Source: Stenopsyche tienmushanensis
Taxonomy: Eukaryota > Arthropoda > Insecta > Trichoptera > Stenopsychidae
Assembly (NCBI GenBank): GCA_008973525.1
Contig: WACJ01000007.1
Coordinates: 1,426,001-1,490,000 of the forward strand
Direction: 5' to 3'
DNA: 64,000 bases
Shown: positions 33,937-46,060 of the stretch, one piece after another
Numbering within the stretch: position 1 is the stretch's first letter
Layout: each line of letters begins with the position of its first letter
Notes under the pieces: model-generated
Databases searched by the model: none
What the model saw: the letters and a program-made list of their open reading frames with translations, nothing else
What the model was told of the DNA's origin: nothing
Made by a program: the position numbers and the translations under genes

Positions 33937-35399
33937 TTTACAAATTTACTGAAAACGTTCAATATTGATGGCTGTCTTAACTTAATTCTTGCTGGTAGCA
34001 GTGTGTTTAATAAGTGTTAGAATGAGAAATATTTTTAAATCGATTGTAAATCCAAAATGTACAATCGCCTTTTAAGATATTTAAAGCAATACAAAAGCAT
34101 TCTAAAAGTTTTCGACCCCTAACAGAACCCTGTCCTGCCCCACAGGCCCGCGAGTTGCGCGCGCCGCGTCCCATTCCTTTGTCCCACTTTTTTCCCCCCC
34201 ATCCAGGTGTAACAGTTTCTGCAAAAGAGAAACGAGATCCTTAAGTGTCATTGTATAAACTGGACTTGCACGCGTCTGTACCACAAACTCTCCCCTATGA
34301 AACCCAACAGCTCATACATGATTCGATTATACGAGTATCGATGATATTTAGTATTCTAGATTTAGTATTCTAATCGGGCCTATTCATAATATTTCATCAG
34401 CCTTGCTATATCTGGCGTTGCAGTATGAAATAATGAATTATGCAAAGTGCGCTATCCGTTCCGTATGAATATAATGCGACCTTTTATGACATGGATAGCG
34501 ATCGTTTCAGAAGCATTTCCATTCTTGCAGTACTCAATGGTGTTGTTGTTCTCGTTGCAACACTCAATCGCCCTTTTGACGTCGACATGGCGGCAAGACT
34601 GCCTCGTCTCGCTTTTCGGATGATCTCATCGCCGTTGCTAATAATTATTCATAATTGTATAATTTCTATAAACGGCAAAATCTCAGCAATGCTCATTAAA
34701 GCTACAAAAAAACAAGCAATTCATGTGGTCACTCATTCTTTTCCTTAAAGAAACGCCTCGAAGCGCCGCTACAAATTGAGCATTGAATGAAGCTAGACAG
34801 ACGACTAGGAATGCCATCGTGACTTTTTAACACGATGAGAAGAAGATAAGAGAGTGCTGCTTAATGCAACTCCTCAATAATGTGTGGGAATGTTGACTTT
34901 GTTCTATGCTTGGCGACACAATTTAATGTGAGTTTGGCAATTTGTTCATAAAACAAATTTGAAGAATGTTGTATATTCGCTGAAAAATTACACCATAAAC
35001 GTTCATATTTGCATTCGTTAGTCTCTGAAATTATTTATTTTCATTAAGGAAACCAAAAGAGACACTTGATAGTAGTTGTGCAGGGAGTGCACTCGTCAAT
35101 ACTGAAAAAAGCTGGATAAGCAGCATAAGTGGGGATGAGGATCAATTGAAAATGAATCCCCATACACTAGAAGTCTTATTGAAGTGGCCACTGAAGAAAT
35201 GTGCCAGATTATTAAACACTTGATTTTGACAAATAGGAAAATGAATGATAAGGGAGTTTCTAGTCGAGATTTTTTTTGCATATTTTCAAAGTTTAGACCT
35301 TTAAGAATATACTCGTCTAAATAACTAAGAAAATTCCAATAATTTACCAAGTTATAGTCATTTAAGTGATATGGGCACTAAGACGATCCTACCAGATTG
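33937..35399. other. No recognisable gene
   Basis: GC-rich patch at 34130-34200 ends in a C run. A 102-codon plus frame (34440-34748) with a hydrophobic stretch is unrecognised; its reverse complement is also open. Nothing else. Confidence 0.35.
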
Positions 35400-35700
35400 A
35401 AATCTTTAAGCGCGCTTTTCTCTAAACTACTTTTTCAACACGGTTGACATCATATCTCAAGTTCTAATCAACTAATTTACTTCAAATTTGGTAAAAAACC
35501 TTTTATATATAACCTTCTATTGTCCCTACCAGATTTATGTCAATTAAAATTAATTAACAAAATTTAAAAATAAAAAAATATATTAAAATAAAATTAAAAC
35601 TGAAAAAATACGGTATTTTTTTATTGAGGTAGGAACTATAGCGACATCTTTATTAATAAAGATTTTAATTTTTTAAATTTATTTTAGATGAAATCGTGTC
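35400..35700. repeat. Dispersed AT-rich repeat shared with 16410 and 62115
   Basis: ATTTACTTCAAATTTGGTAA then AACCTTCTATTGTCCCTACC and GGAACTATAGCGACATCTTT match 16440-16650 and in part 62140-62220. Function unknown. Confidence 0.5.
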
Positions 35701-35799
35701 AACTAGACACCGCCTTCTTTAACCTCTTTTTATTTATTTATTTTTTGTATTTCTATATATTCTGAAAATGTCAATAATTTCTGGTAAAATATGTATATT

Positions 35800-35946
35800 C
35801 ATTTTTTTGGTTTGTATGTTTGTTTGTTTGTTTGAGGAGTACAGTCGCGTATTTGCGATCGAATTCCAGTGATTTCTGAATTCCACTGGAATTCAATCGC
35901 AAATACGCGACTATACTCCCTAAACAAACAAACAAACCAAAAAAAT
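35800..35946. repeat. Long foldback at the head of a TTAA MITE
   Basis: Two inverted arms of about 63-72 bp (35800-35871 and 35884-35946) separated by about 12 bases. The arms include GTCGCGTATTTGCGAT and GTTTGTTTGTTT with only a few mismatches. The left arm is the MITE's left end; the right arm is an inverted copy of it. Confidence 0.85.
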
Positions 35947-36270
35947 GTGCAAGAGCATTCTTGCACGTTGAGTTCGGAGATTGTGAATGGGAAACAGAGA
36001 CGGAGAATGTGTCTTGCGTACACGATACGATTGTATACATCGGATACCCAAATTTATCGGCTAACAATGATAACACAAATTAATCGTTTTAAGTGTATTG
36101 TTTGTGTGTTTATTTACACAAACAGTGTTTATTTATTGACATACAAGCTTTATGCACGCTGCGCGGTCCTGAGACATAAGTGAATTTGTACGGACGATAA
36201 GTGGCGGACATTTGAATACAGTATCTACGTTTAAGTCATTTTAAAATTAAGTCACTAGTCTAAGGGTTAA
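35832..36270 (+). mobile_element. TTAA-type MITE, copy 5, with foldback insertion
   Basis: Left end GAGGAGTACAGTCGCGTATT without TTAA, then an inverted copy of itself, then the normal body from AAGAGCATTCTTGCACGTTG through CAAGCTTTATGCACGCTGCG to AGTCTAAGGGTTAA at 36270. Confidence 0.8.
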
Positions 36271-36400
36271 ACTTATGTAGTCCGGGGACCTCTTCTTGAG
36301 CAAAAATGTTTTCGCGGACCCCCACTTAAACAAATATTTCTTTTCGGAGCCCTTTTCAACCCTAGACATTTTACGTCTTCAAATTCTAAACTTCTGCCCT
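36271..36400 (-). mobile_element. hAT-type MITE (hAT-3), copy C, partial
   Basis: ACTTATGTAGTCCGGGGACC, CTCTTCTTGAGCAAAAATG and TTCGCGGACCCCCACTTAAA match the right part of copy A. It begins exactly where the TTAA MITE ends, so one inserted beside, or is cut by, the other. Confidence 0.65.
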
Positions 36401-36661
36401 CGATACACGCGGTTTCCTATTATACCCCAGTTCCATCAATATTGACTTCTTTCCAAAAGCTCAGTTGACGAAAATTTTGTTATAAAATTAAAGTCAAGCG
36501 GGAAGAGTTTTTGCAAAATTTGGTGATAGAAGACGAAATTTGAATTTGAAATTTTTTGACATGAGAAAGAGTTTTTGTTGTTCTTTCTTACCACTAAAAG
36601 ATATTATAATAAAAAAGTTTGACTTTGACTTAAAATAATATACAAAGATAGTCCCAAAACG

Positions 36662-37075
36662 TAATGTATAGATGGCGGTTACTGTTGTAAAAAAATACTA
36701 TGATAGAAAGTGTCTAGACACTGCATTGCTTCCGTGATCTTACAGATCATAGATAATTCCGCAAAAAGCCCTAAAAGAAGACGGGGTGGCCATAAGGTTT
36801 GTATGATCAATCGGTCCACTTTTCGGACCGCTAATATAACGAATGAGCGGCTCGCGATCGGATGCCATACTTGAACATAACTATAATGAAGAAAAGAGCG
36901 GTTAGACAACTTGGCATATATTATAAAAATGGACAGAGCCAATCAGTGTTGGTTCATGTAAAGTAGAATGGTTGAGTAAAATAAATGCCATGTGCAACTC
37001 TCGACCGGGTCGGTATTCTGCGTTTTGTGCCCCAAGCCCAGTTACGCCCGCGGCTGATATGATTTTGTCCGGTTC
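36662..37075 (-). repeat. Family X, copy 6, near complete
   Basis: Minus strand: GCCGCGGGCGTAACTGGGC, CCGACCCGGTCGAGAGTTG, CCATTTTTATAATATATGCC, then the frame MASDREPLIRYISGPKSGP continuing IDHTNLMATPSSFRAFCG and stopping near ATCTGTAAG, then GTCTAGACACTTTCTATCAT and AACAGTAACCGCCATCTATA. About 415 bp; with copy 9 it defines the family's length. Confidence 0.75.
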
Positions 37076-39412
37076 ACACGAAGATAGTTTCAAGCTAGTA
37101 GAACCAGCTATTACTAACAAACAGCAAGCCTAGTTATAAAGAGAACTAACTTTATTTTGAAGCATTTTTTTAGCACAAAAAGGATCTTTAGATACCAGCA
37201 CTCGCTTGCTCTACAAGCTTGAAAATTAGCCTCGTATGAACCGGGTATTTGAGATAGATATTACTAGATCAGAATAATTAAGGTTTTCTTGTACGTTGTA
37301 TATTAAAATAAATCTAAAAATTATTCTAGTTCCGATGATCCGGAATTGTTTGACAATTTGACATTCTCACGTCACCGCGTATTGGCGTAGGCGTCAAAAT
37401 TGAGACGTCTATCGAGCCTCTCCACCCAACAAATAAAACCCTAGTCCTATTCGAGAATAGCCACCCATACGTGTGCAACGGGCACGTTCTTGTACGAGCG
37501 TATGCATGGTAATGCATATGAATGTGTTGACCGGGTATTCGTGAACGTGTGCGGGTTACGTGAGATACTCCCGGTGCTAATCAATTATCGATGATTGCTT
37601 GCTTTTAAATCCCATCGTCGTGCTATTTTTGTCTATCCCATATATTTGTGTTGTAATGTATAATATAAAAACATAACATAATGATACGGGAGATAGCAAT
37701 CTAATTTTTGTATTTTTTTTTGGTTCAATCGTACATACCGGCATTAAATCAAAATCTATAAAGCTGCTTTTTTGTCTACAAGTAGTTTACGTTCATTATT
37801 ATTAAATAAACGTCGTTTAATTTCGATACAAGGTGGCTAAGGTTTCGGTAAACGTGGCTGAAGTTTCAGTCTTGAAAATTGAACTGAATCCAATTACTAG
37901 TCAATTTATTAAGAAAATATCCAATCTTAAACGTTTGCGAATTCATAATGATTTTTTAATAACTAGTAATGTTTACATGTTGCAATTGTATATATTTGTA
38001 ATTGCTTCACTTTTTTGTCTGGCAATATTTCTGATCGTTTATTTGCATTCAGTTTAATGACATAATACAGAATTAATTATACATTCCTCTTGTGATATGC
38101 TCGATAAGTCAGAATGTATTCCGATTGACCACATACTAATTGATTTACCACCCACATTATTCTACAATTGATAGATTTTACCGTCCGATAAAAGAAAGTC
38201 ACCGATAACAGACTTTTATAACCGCTATAATAGTATACTTCCGTTTGCCGTTTTTGGCTGTGTACAGTTATACAGTTAAACACTAATGACATGCCCAAAC
38301 AAAGGTTGGATTAGGAAATTGGCCAAGTGGTCGAAGAAATACGACCAATTTTAATTCGCTGATATATCTGCTATTCCATTCAATTTGATGGCTCTAATTT
38401 AGATAGGAGTGTGTGAATTGGACTAAAGAGAACCATTTCCGATTCGATGGATCAATTGAAGCGTATGAATAGACTGCTGTTATAGGCCGGACATCTAGTT
38501 TTAAATGCGACCAGCTGACGCCAAAGCAACCCTCTTCAACTGATTCGATTATTTGTCAGTAGTTTTAGTAGGCTCGAGAGCATATCATAACATCTGCTTT
38601 TGGCTACCAACGCGTCCTTGTGGAGAATCCTTTTTATGCTAGCGACGGAATGTGGAGTGCTTTACCAAGTTTTTTGTGTTGTTTATGAATCGTTGGGCTC
38701 AGCTAGAGGTGTAGGTTATTCGGTACACCACCTTCGATCGTGACCGCAGAAAGGTTTCCCAGGTATAGATATTCCACGTTGGAATTAATCGAGTCGAAGG
38801 GTGGTCAAATTACAGGGGTTGCTCGCGCCGAATGAAAGGGACTCGTTTTCTACAACAGAATCGAAATCGACTCTTCCCAGAAATGGGGTGCTACTTGCTG
38901 GTAGTAGTTGATTTTGTATTCAAAAGAGATTGTTGCGTTCAAATGGCGAAATTTAATATCACTCGGGGAACGAAAGCAGCCCTTTATCTCGATACTCCAC
39001 CGTTACAATTGATGAATAGATACGAATATTTATTTGGATGCTAAAATTGGCATTGTGTCATGCATTGCCTGTGTAAGTAACACAACCATGAGAACTGGAT
39101 TTCTCATGGGCCGGATATGCAATTTAGGATCAACTAGAAACAGATTTACCATGGCTACATTGAAATATCCGTAGAATAGAACTTGCCACAATTCATTGTC
39201 GTTTGCTAGATTTGATCAATATACATTGGATTCCAGATAATTAGGAGTGATACAAATTAACAGTAAATATGAAATCATTTTGACATGGATATTTGTTAAT
39301 ATAAAAGTCCTTATCCTAATTACAAATACAAGCTTTTGAAGCGAAACTTATATAGATGCGGTATAGCAAATTATCTTGCGTGAAATTCATTCATCCATCA
39401 CCAACATCATTA
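37076..39412. other. No recognisable gene
   Basis: Short unrecognised frames (37833-38057, 38077-38298, 38832-39044). The 37330-37600 stretch has more CG than its surroundings. No repeat or transposase found. Confidence 0.35.
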
Positions 39413-39468
39413 TCCTGTATAGGTAGTACGGTCGCCTATTTGCGAGCGAATTCCAATGATTCAGAAAG
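39413..39468 (+). mobile_element. TTAA-type MITE scrap (left end)
   Basis: GGTAGTACGGTCGCCTATTT and GCGAATTCCAATGATTCAG correspond to the left end of the family; it is cut at AAAGAGCA by a hAT-2 copy. Confidence 0.7.
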
Positions 39469-40080
39469 AGCAGATCTGATTTTGGTAGCCAGGCAACTTG
39501 CTGCTGAAAATGCACGCTCAGCCTCCACACTCGTTGGATGTATCATCATCAGATATTTAAATGCTAGTTTGAGTTGTTGACAGCCCCCATTTTCATATAA
39601 CTTCATCAATGTGACTGATGAAATCCTTTTTGCTGAAACACGGACTAAAACTTGCGAAATTCCCGATTTCCTGACAAATTATTTATTTCCGTCGCTGCAG
39701 ACGAATACTTATATACTATAATACTTTGATGTGATTCGTAATTATATTACGGAGAAATACAAAAATTTTGAACCCCGTATCTATTATATTTCATATCGAT
39801 ATTCCCATTATTAGAGTCGAGGTGTAGTAAATACATCACCGGTAGGGAAAGGTTAATATAATAATTTGAAATACATATATGTACTGTATATATGTATACA
39901 TAGATTAGACAGTCACTGCCACAGGGCGTCGCCTAAGTTTGCCAATTAGTAATTATGCCACTGTTTCCAAGCGTCCAGATTTCGTTGGGAATGTCTCGAT
40001 TTAGTAGCCTTCATTGTGCTGGTGAGGTGTATGATTTCTGTTAGATAAAAAAATAATTCCGGCATTGAAATTACATTCGG
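39469..40080 (-). mobile_element. hAT-2 copy 1: transposase C-terminus and 3' region
   Basis: Minus strand at 39563-39469 encodes LMMIHPTSVEAERAFS then AASCLATKIRS, the dimerisation segment that ends hAT transposases. It lies at the left because the coding strand is minus; the sequence to the right (39600-40080) is shared with four other copies in the window, including CATCACCGGTAGGGAAA and ATGCCACTGTTTCCAAGCGT. The right terminus is degraded near CGGCATTGAAATTAC. The coding part is truncated on its N-terminal side and the last codons are lost. Confidence 0.8.
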
Positions 40081-41227
40081 CAATCAATACTATTACATTC
40101 AGCAAACAATTAACTTTGATCATTAATAATCAAAAGTAAAGCTTTCAGTTCTAGTTTTTTAAATTTATTTTTACAGTAGAGTTCAACAGACTGGCAAAAA
40201 TATTTGGTGATTTTTTGCACTTTTTTGGATTGTTTTGGAATAATAAAAAAACAGTGATTCAAATTTAACCCCCATTAATATTACCAGTAATTACTACTCC
40301 TTGGGTACTAGTAGTACCCCAGTAGTTTGTTTTTCTACGCAGAATAAAAATGTAGGATTTGGCATTCTCTTCCTAAAATGCTCAACGCTTGCAACAAAAT
40401 ACGCGTACGTGATTTCGGGGAATCCCATTATATCGCATTAAAATGAAGCAGTGTTAAGATATTTTTTTTGTAATTGTTTATAATAATTTTTATAATGATT
40501 GCATCATTTCCAACGACTGCCGAAGAGCTATTCATCAAAAGCCACAACAATTGTTTCTGTATCAATACATGCAATATCCATTTGTCCAAATTTATTCACT
40601 TTCCGATTGGCAATTTGAATACCCGCGTACATTGCCATAAACACAACCATCCCACTCATTTAGTGGAATTGCACATTAGGTAATAAATCGCATAGATCTC
40701 CTCATTAAAATATGACCAAGAATAAAGCATGCCAATTCAATGCAAACAAATTTAACCAAAGCAGATTTATCCTGATTTCCAACGTCTCATACGTATTATA
40801 AAGTCAGATAAAAAGATTTAAGACATTGATTAAATATAGTAATTTTTCCATATATTTATCAATAGATAGAATCATAAAAACGTGTAAACTTATCTCGTTA
40901 TGCGTTTTAAATACGTGAAAGTGTTGACAAATTACACAGGTCTTTGATCCGTCTATTTAAATCGAAGCATCTCTGATGCTTAATTATGTTGAGCGAAAGT
41001 CATTTGAGATATTTAGAGCAAGGGTAGGCATCCGGAGATTCGCAGAACTTCTGTTGTCTGTCCTGTCCTGTTGCGCAATATCATTTTGGTTGACACGATA
41101 CGTTTTAGCAAAGCAAATTGCTATAATTATCAACGTCATAGTGTAGACGTTCATAGTCCATTGCAGGACTAATCGGAATTTATTGGTAACGTCCACATCA
41201 TCTGTGTCATATACTTATTTACGTACT
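40081..41227. other. No recognisable gene
   Basis: AT-rich. A 63-codon plus frame from ATG 40495 with four cysteines and a 70-codon minus frame at 40984-41196 are unrecognised. The minus frame lies just downstream of the LINE remnant but does not resemble a retroelement protein. Confidence 0.35.
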
Positions 41228-41760
41228 TAACGGCTCACATCATCCTGGGCATCTAAGTCTACCCGTCTATCGCAACGTAAATGAGCTCTTCCGACGAGTC
41301 TACTTCCACTCGGTCCCGAATCTAATATAGCACGAGGGACTCTGTGAGTAGGCATCCACGCTACATGATCTGCCCAATGTAGACGGTGCTTATAATCGAC
41401 GCTTCGCCGTACATGTCCATGACCTCTCGATTTGAACTCACGACATCAATGTCGTCCGCAAAGACTAGGTAAATATTACCTTATCATTCCATGGATCTGC
41501 GCGTCTCGATTTGCTAGCGTCTCTCATAACTGCTTCCAATGCAATATTAAAAAGTAGCGAGAAGTGGGAGTCCCCCTGTCTGAATCCATTGGAGCGTACT
41601 ACACTGACTGATCTAGACACACGCATGATTGACGACCTCACCAGCTTATTCGGAATTTCTATCTCCAACATGATTTCCCAAAGATTTTCCTGGTCAATGC
41701 TGTCGTAATTCTTGCAAAAATCAATAAAAATGTGGTGGAAGTCGAAACCGTATTCCCATT
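41228..41760 (-). pseudogene. LINE reverse transcriptase remnant
   Basis: Minus strand from 41755: HHIFIDFCKNYDSIDQENLW (polymerase motif A, with the F-DF...YDS pattern), GFRQGDSHFSLLFNIALEAV (motif B), then in a shifted frame FADDIDVVSSN (motif C, the catalytic Y/FADD), and after a deletion WADHVAWMPTHRVPRAILDS and SRLVGRAHLRC down to TAA at 41228. The last blocks resemble the C-terminus that follows the polymerase in LINEs of the RTE or Jockey kind (W-GHV-RM...R-P...L). A stop and frameshift lie near 41465. The endonuclease and the 3' tail are not seen, so the clade is not certain. Confidence 0.8.
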
Positions 41761-41811
41761 TTTTTTGTTAGAATAATCTTACGGTAAAAATTTGGTCCAC
41801 AGCAAAGCAGG

Positions 41812-42226
41812 TGCCCGCTACGGGCGCAACTGGGCTTAGGGCGCAAAAAGCAGAATGTCGACCCGGTTGAGAGTTGCCCATAGTTTTTATTTTACTTGGC
41901 CATTCTAATTTACATGAAATAATACTGATTGACTCCATCCCTTTTTATAATATATACATACTAAGTTGTGTCATATTTTCTTCGTTATCGCTTGAACATT
42001 GGGCTGATCCAGTCGGCATTGGCCGATTGTAAAATTTACATTTATTAACAACCCACCCTATCAATCTTCTTCGGACAACTTCGTTTTGTAATGAGAGTTC
42101 CTAATCGTTCTTTAGACATGTTCGGGTATGGCGTTCGATTGCGAGGCGCTCATTCGTCATATCGGCGGTCCGAAAAGTGGACCGGTTGGAAACACAGACC
42201 TTGTGGCCACTTTTGGGACGGTTTCG
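41812..42226 (+). repeat. Family X, copy 7, interrupted on its right by mariner-1
   Basis: CCCGCTACGGGCGCAACTGG, CGACCCGGTTGAGAGTTGC, TTTTTATAATATATACATAC, TTCGTTTTGTAATGAGAGTT, the frame MAFDCEALIRHIGGPKSGP from 42128 and the palindrome GGTCCGAAAAGTGGACC. Sequence departs from X after GTGGCCACTTTTGGGACGG, where mariner-1 begins. Confidence 0.75.
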
Positions 42227-42238
42227 GACGGACGGACG

Positions 42239-43135
42239 ACCCATAAGTTTCTTTCGCAAATGAACACAGATCTAATCATAGCCATGGTTGAAGAAAACCC
42301 GCGATATATTGTTCGCGAAATAGCTAGCAAGTTAGAAATTCCACGAGCATCCGTCCATAATCATCTGACAAAATGGGGCTACATAAATCCTTCAGATTTG
42401 TGTGGTTTCCTCATGAACTGACTGACTCAAATAAACTTCAGCGTATTTCAACATGCGATCTTCTTCTCCAACGACATAATAGCCAAACTTTTTTGAAGAG
42501 ATTTGTCACTGGAGATGAAAATTGGATACTCTATGAGAATATCCAACGTAAACGGTCTCGGATCAAGGGTACAGAAGCTTTAACTGTAGCTAAACTTGGC
42601 CTACATCCAACAAAAAGTTTTGCTATGCATTTGGTGGGACTGGAAGGGGGTAGTTTATTATGAGCTACTTCAGTAAGATGAAACAATCAATTCAACAAAA
42701 TATTGTTTCCAACTAGACAATATTAAGGATGCAATTTCCAGAAAACGGCCAGAATTAGTGAACAAAAAAGGCGTTGTTTTTCATCACGATAACGCCAGAC
42801 CTCACGTGTCTTTGCTCGTCAGAAATAAATGATTATCATTTGACTGGGATGTTTTACCTCATCCTCCATACTCTCAGGATATTGCACCTTTAGATTTTTA
42901 TTTATTTCTTTCATTGAAAAATTCTTTACGTGGTAAAAATTTTAATTCAAAAAATGATATAAAAATGTATCTTGATCAATATTTTGCCAACAAACCTGGG
43001 AAATGTTGGCAAGAAGACATTATAAGGGTTCCAGAGAAATGGAGAAAGGTAATAGAATAGAATGGATCATATATTATTCAATATTGTTTATTTTTTTCTT
43101 AATATGAAAACAAAAGAAACTTATGGACACCCTAA
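42239..43135 (+). pseudogene. mariner-1 element with near-full-length transposase pseudogene
   Basis: The right terminus on the minus strand is TTAGGGTGTCCATAAGTTTC; the left keeps only CCCATAAGTTTCTTTCGC, its outer bases replaced by a GGAC repeat. From ATG 42260 the plus strand reads the helix-turn-helix (ENPRYIVREIASKLEIPRAS), then shifted WFPHELTDSNKLQRIS, VTGDENWILYENIQRKRS (first catalytic D), LHPTKS, FHHDNARPHVSLLVRNK (second D), PHPPYSQDIAPLDFYLF (third-D region) and WRKVIE. Frameshifts lie near 42400 and 42615, with stops near 42675, 42830 and 43060. The first HTH at the N-terminus is missing. It is inserted in family X copy 7. Confidence 0.9.
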
Positions 43136-44183
43136 TGTATATCTTCAGTAACAACCATCAAAACGAATAGGGTCTCGAACTGGAACGAAACCGAAAACCG
43201 GCAAAACCGTTATTCATCCCGGAATAAAAACCGCAACCGAATCGATATAAACGTTTTTGTTCAATGAAATTTACCTAGACCAAAACCAAAATGAAAATAT
43301 AACGGTTCGAAGCCCTGAAAACAAATCTCAATCTGTAAGTGTTATTCCTAAATAAAGGTTTATAATTCGAAAAAAAATTGGTTGAGGATCCCGGCTGACC
43401 TCATTTGGAGTGAATTGAAATGTGTGGCGCTTCAATTTGAGATGCGGCAGCGTGCCAATTGCATTTCCGGTGGTCCATCCGGACGGACAGACCGACAGAC
43501 GAACGAACGGACCGACAGAGAGTGCGGCCAATTGCGTAAGAGTCCCAGTCGGTATGCAGTCGGCCCCCGCCCCCGCCCTCGCCATCGCCCACAAAGCTCG
43601 ACATTCAAAAATACCGGTTTAGCCTCAAAACAAACACTCGTGGTGTGGGCCCGTACTTTGTCCGTTCCCCTTTTCTATCGTCCCATAATAAAACGTATTT
43701 TTACACCCGCGCGTCTCAATGCACTTGCAATTCGTCATGTTGCATCTTGCAGCTTGCAACATGCAGCTTGCTATGCGCCACCGGCACAGATGATGTTTAT
43801 CAACAACGATGGACCCGTCATATTTACAATCTCACAACAAAATACTATGTCATAATGCTTCAAACAATAGGGAAATAAACATTCACACACATTTTACAGT
43901 TACACCGATTGACTCTCACGGAATATAAAAAATAGATCTGTGTATTCCAATAATGTTTCTTCATTTTTCAAATGTTGTTTAAATAAATCTCCAATGCGAT
44001 TCGATGGCGTCGTTGTTTAGTGTTTAGACATACAATAAAATAATCAATACATCCGGACACTAGAAAATATCTTGCAACATTTTTATTTGGAAGAAATATT
44101 CCTACGTATATAAAACTAGGAATTAGATTAAAATTTGACAGTCCCAGTCTGGGTACATAGTAAATATATAGGAAGAGAACCTA
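43136..44183. other. No recognised gene; CG-rich patch at 43400-43640
   Basis: 43160-43320 is rich in CGGTT and AACCG words. 43400-43640 is markedly GC-rich with GACGGACAGACCGACAGACG-like tandem words that keep long frames open on both strands (157 codons plus from 43382, 88 codons minus). Simple-sequence origin explains these better than protein coding. Unrecognised beyond that. Confidence 0.4.
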
Positions 44184-44452
44184 TTAATCCCTAAAGGAGT
44201 ACTATCGGAGGGCCTGCGATCCCCCTCCACTTATTCAGAAAGAGCACTCTTGTGCATTGAGCTCGAAGACAGACAGAGAGAGAACGTAGCGCAGTTCGAG
44301 AGACAGAGACGGAGAGCTTCCCCGCATACATCGCACGATTGTATAGATTCATCAGCCCAAATTTATCGACTAATAATGATTTCGATTTCAAGTTTGTTAT
44401 TTGTTTACACAAAAAAAAAATTGTGTGCTACCGACAGTATTTATTTATTTAA
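44184..44452 (+). mobile_element. TTAA-type MITE, copy 6
   Basis: Left end TTAATCCCTAAAGGAGTACT, then CAGAAAGAGCACTCTTGTGC, CAGAGACGGAGAGC and CGACTAATAATGATTTCG. The right part is missing after GTGCTACCGACAGTATTTAT. Confidence 0.75.
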
Positions 44453-44929
44453 TTGCTTCCTGTTCGTCGCTGCTTGTTGAATGAGTCTTTGTCCGATTAT
44501 CATTTCCTTTTAAAACAGGAGCAAATCAATCGATTTTTTGTCTATTGTTTATGTAAAGAAATGACGTGGTCTTGTATGCTATCAACAGTGTTTATTTACA
44601 ATTGACTCTGCCTCGAATTGAAGATTGTCTTAATTGTCGCTAATTGGAGCTGAAAGAAAGTAATCGGTGTAAAGCGATTAAGGTTATTATCCAATTTTCG
44701 TTCGTTCAAAATAATGGTTTAATCGGTTTTTGGTTCCGGTTCGAATCCCTATAAATAAAAATCATTCAAATTGATAACGAAGACATTAATCTATCGAAAA
44801 TAAGTTTAAAGTCAATTTCATAAAATTGACATTAATAATATATAGAGCACGGGAAGCTCAGTTGAATACTCTGCATGCGCTGTTAGATGAGATTTTTTTC
44901 TGACACCGGTGAAGCATAGGAGCGCGGGC

Positions 44930-45215
44930 ACTCTCAGCGCATATTGTCTGGGTGGCACCCTGCTCTCATCTTGCTCGTAGAGGTGGTCGCGCACGCATGC
45001 AGGTCCGTTTTGCTTTCGGGCCGTTATGGATGAGGGTGAACGGGCGACATCTTAAAGAAAGACTTTTTTCTTAGATAACCTCTTTATTAAACACGAAAGA
45101 AAGATTTGGCTATGAGAAGGACGTCCTCCCGCACCCAAGGCTATCCGACGACTCCTCATGATTCCTCCCGCATATGGTGCACGTGCAACAAGCGATGTCG
45201 CCATTAATCTTGCGA
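44930..45215. repeat. CG-rich dispersed repeat, possible solo LTR (copy 2)
   Basis: Matches 8888-9205 in blocks: GGTCCGTTTTGCTTTCGG, ATGGATGAGGGTGAACGGGC, AAGGACGTCCTCCCGCA and GGTGCACGTGCAACAAGCG. More diverged and without clear ends. Confidence 0.4.
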
Positions 45216-45769
45216 ATTAAATCTGCTCAGATTAACCGCGCTATTGCATGGGAATGATATTTCACCCAAGCTACACTTTCACGTTAACTTTGGTTAAATG
45301 CAAAATTCATATTATGGTGTATAATTTTTCATTCGAGTCACATTTTTGATTAACAGTATGTGGAAGGGAATGGGAAATCACCACCACATGAAAAATACTT
45401 TATTAACAAAAGTCTCCTGTGGAGATCGCCTAACATACATTCGATAATGAATATAAGCACCTTAAATAATGAAACCAGGGGAAATTCAGATGGAAAATTT
45501 TGTCTTATGCTGTCTACTCATTGGATTTTACCGACGGAATTCGAATATTGCCTTAAAAATGGAAAAAGTCCATAGATTAGATTTTTAATACTATTCAATA
45601 GAAGGGCATATAACGCGCAAAAATATAACTAAAATTATAAATAACGAAATAATTGAGAATCGTCCTTGATTGAAGGGTTGTTGAGAGCCTCCTTTAGAGA
45701 TCCCATTGCTTCTAAAGGGGCAATTCTGATCATTTTAGGAATCACTACTTTAAATTCATTTTTTTACTA
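45216..45769. other. No recognisable gene
   Basis: A 71-codon plus frame (45360-45575) is unrecognised. AT-rich otherwise. Confidence 0.35.
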
Positions 45770-46060
45770 TTAACCCCTTGAGTTATGAGCTAAATTTAAA
45801 TCATCATAAACTTAGATGATATATTTGTATGTCCGCCATTTATCATCCGTACAAATCCACTTATCTGCCAGGACCGCGCAGCGTGTATGAAGCTTGTATT
45901 TAAATAAATTAACACACAATATTCGATAATTTCTTTGCGTAAGCATAAACAATACACTTTAAATCGATTTATTATATCATTTATATATTAGTTGATAAAT
46001 TTGGGTTAACGATCTATACAATCGCGCAATGCACGCAAGACACTTCTCTGAAACTGATCT
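45770..46060 (-). mobile_element. TTAA-type MITE, copy 7
   Basis: Left border TTAACCCCTTGAGTTATGAG, then ATATTTGTATGTCCGCCATT, CGCAGCGTGTATGAAGCTTG, GATAAATTTGGGTTAACGAT and CGCAAGACACTTCTCTGAAA. The far end is truncated. Confidence 0.8.

Noticed and set aside
40474..40683. Small secreted cysteine-containing peptide
   Set aside because: The hydrophobic start depends on a TTG, not an ATG; from the first ATG (40495) the signal-like segment is too short.
43382..43855. 157-codon plus-strand gene
   Set aside because: Openness comes from GGAC/GACA tandem words and GC richness; the minus strand is equally open, and the composition is not protein-like.
44735..44756. tRNA B box (GGTTCGAATCC)
   Set aside because: No A box or cloverleaf stems around it.
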